Notes under the pieces: model-generated
Databases searched by the model: none
Told to the model about the DNA's origin: nothing
What the model saw: only the letters and a program-made list of their open reading frames with translations
Part shown: positions 63,474 to 64,000 of the stretch, in pieces
How the letters are laid out: the number at the start of each line of letters is the position of its first letter
How positions within the stretch are numbered: the stretch's first letter is position 1
Source of the DNA: an uncultured Eubacteriales bacterium
GTDB lineage: Bacteria; Bacillota; Clostridia; Christensenellales; Aristaeellaceae
Direction of reading: 5' to 3'
Assembly: GCA_902764915.1 (NCBI GenBank)
Contig: CACWXY010000004.1
Location: 1-64,000 of the forward strand
DNA: 64,000 nucleotides
Made by a program: the position numbers and the translations under genes

Positions 63474-64000
63474 ATGAAAGATCTGAAAAAATATGTAAGC
63501 GGTCTGCTTGCGCTTTCACTGATCACCTTTTCTGTACTGACAGCCTCTGCGGAAAACGCGGACACACCGCCTGAACCGCCGCAGGGGGAAGTCACCACGG
63601 ACGGCCAGACGCCTCCGGAAAGACCGGACGGCGACATGGGAACGCCTCCGGATATACCCGGCGGCACACCGGCCGGCATGCCCGCCAGCGCCATGGGCAC
63701 ACCGCCTGAAGGCGGCATGGGCGGTCCCGGCGGCGGTTCTTCCCAGCCTTCCAGTTATGAAGCACTGGCCAGTTACAGCGAAAACACGGAACTGAACGGC
63801 GTCAGCCTTGCCTCTACCGGTGATGACGAAAACGCGCTGCTGGTGACAGGCGGCACAGTAACCGTCTCCGGCAGTACGCTCTCCCGTGTATCAGACAATT
63901 CCACCGGCGGTGACAGCGCTTCCTTCTATGGGGTCGGCGCGGCGGTACTGGTCACCGACGGCGAAGTTCATGTGACAGACAGCGAGATTACAACGGACGC
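63474..64000 (+). CDS. Secreted adhesin-like protein, cut by the window end
   Basis: The frame is open from ATG 63474 (AAGGGAGG upstream) to the last base, so at least 175 residues are present and the C-terminus is missing. The signal peptide is KKYVSGLLALSLITFSVLTASA. A Pro/Gly/Met-rich low-complexity region follows (TPPDIPGGTPAGMPASAMG), then a repetitive region (LLVTGGTVTVSGSTLSRVSD, VLVTDGEVHVTDSEI) with beta-helix periodicity, typical of large surface proteins of Clostridia. A cell-surface or adhesion role is inferred. Confidence 0.8.
   Translation, partial: MKDLKKYVSGLLALSLITFSVLTASAENADTPPEPPQGEVTTDGQTPPERPDGDMGTPPDIPGGTPAGMPASAMGTPPEGGMGGPGGGSSQPSSYEALASYSENTELNGVSLASTGDDENALLVTGGTVTVSGSTLSRVSDNSTGGDSASFYGVGAAVLVTDGEVHVTDSEITTD

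Overview
The window looks like a chromosomal stretch of a Gram-positive anaerobe of the class Clostridia, probably from a gut or rumen. The evidence is AGGAGG-type ribosome binding sites, TTGACA/TATAAT promoters, a CUT1 sugar ABC transporter with YesM/YesN-type regulators, an IS1182-family transposase fragment and many secreted proteins with short Ala-x-Ala signal peptides. I cannot assign a genus; an Aristaeellaceae/Christensenellales-like lineage is only an impression.

Positions 1 to about 21,620 are the lysogeny and replication part of a prophage, or a phage-derived element. Its structural genes, if present, lie left of the window. The right end carries a serine integrase and a CI-like repressor (both rightward). 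Everything else is leftward: a Cro-like regulator, small orphans, a DUF2800 nuclease-like protein, an Enc34-type single-stranded DNA binding protein (DUF2815), a family A DNA polymerase with proofreading exonuclease, ThyX, a DPPY methyltransferase, a metalloprotease, a PD-(D/E)xK protein, a Tad2-like (DUF2829) protein, a dCTP deaminase and an ADP-ribosylglycohydrolase. Promoters and terminators divide the leftward genes into at least six units: 19,360-6,236; 6,069-2,845; 2,575-2,058; 1,945-1,496; 1,408-674; 454-95. The first and last start at near-identical promoters that share a probable repressor operator. Two units (a secreted protein and an RHH-like regulator) look like independently transcribed cargo. 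The octamer RGCTACAC occurs 15 times here, 14 times on the transcribed gene's coding strand, which recalls phage stoperators. Several genes are knocked out of frame by one extra unit of a simple repeat.

From 21.8 to 22.5 kb lies a broken IS1182-type transposase. From 22.7 to 34.2 kb is a complete oligosaccharide locus. Leftward: a GH94 phosphorylase (most like diacetylchitobiose phosphorylase), a phosphohexomutase, a YesM-type kinase, a solute-binding protein and a YesN-type regulator. Rightward and divergent: two ABC permeases and a solute-binding protein. A gene-poor patch with hairpins and degenerate tRNA-like sequences follows (34.3-34.7 kb).

From 36.5 to 40.3 kb is a gene graveyard: a domain-swapped GH3 with an internal deletion, a cyclophilin-like fragment, an alpha-L-rhamnosidase fragment and a truncated cysteine desulfidase-like gene, around one intact esterase. 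From 40.6 to 47.8 kb is a redox operon behind a TetR regulator with its own palindromic operators: aldo/keto reductase, a second and dead aldo/keto reductase, flavin reductase, DUF362 protein, YraQ-type permease, two flavodoxins, a fused dead gene and a CMD-cupin protein.

From 48.1 to 56.2 kb are envelope and unknown genes (YdcF type, a duplicated-domain secreted protein, PAP2 phosphatase, DUF1538 with a tandem PII-like protein, a PepX/CocE-type hydrolase). From 57.2 to 62.4 kb, after a gene-free stretch, come a secreted unknown and a pectin-active operon (CE8-CE12 fusion, CE12 esterase, GH35-like enzyme). A YczE-like membrane protein and the start of a secreted adhesin-like protein close the window.
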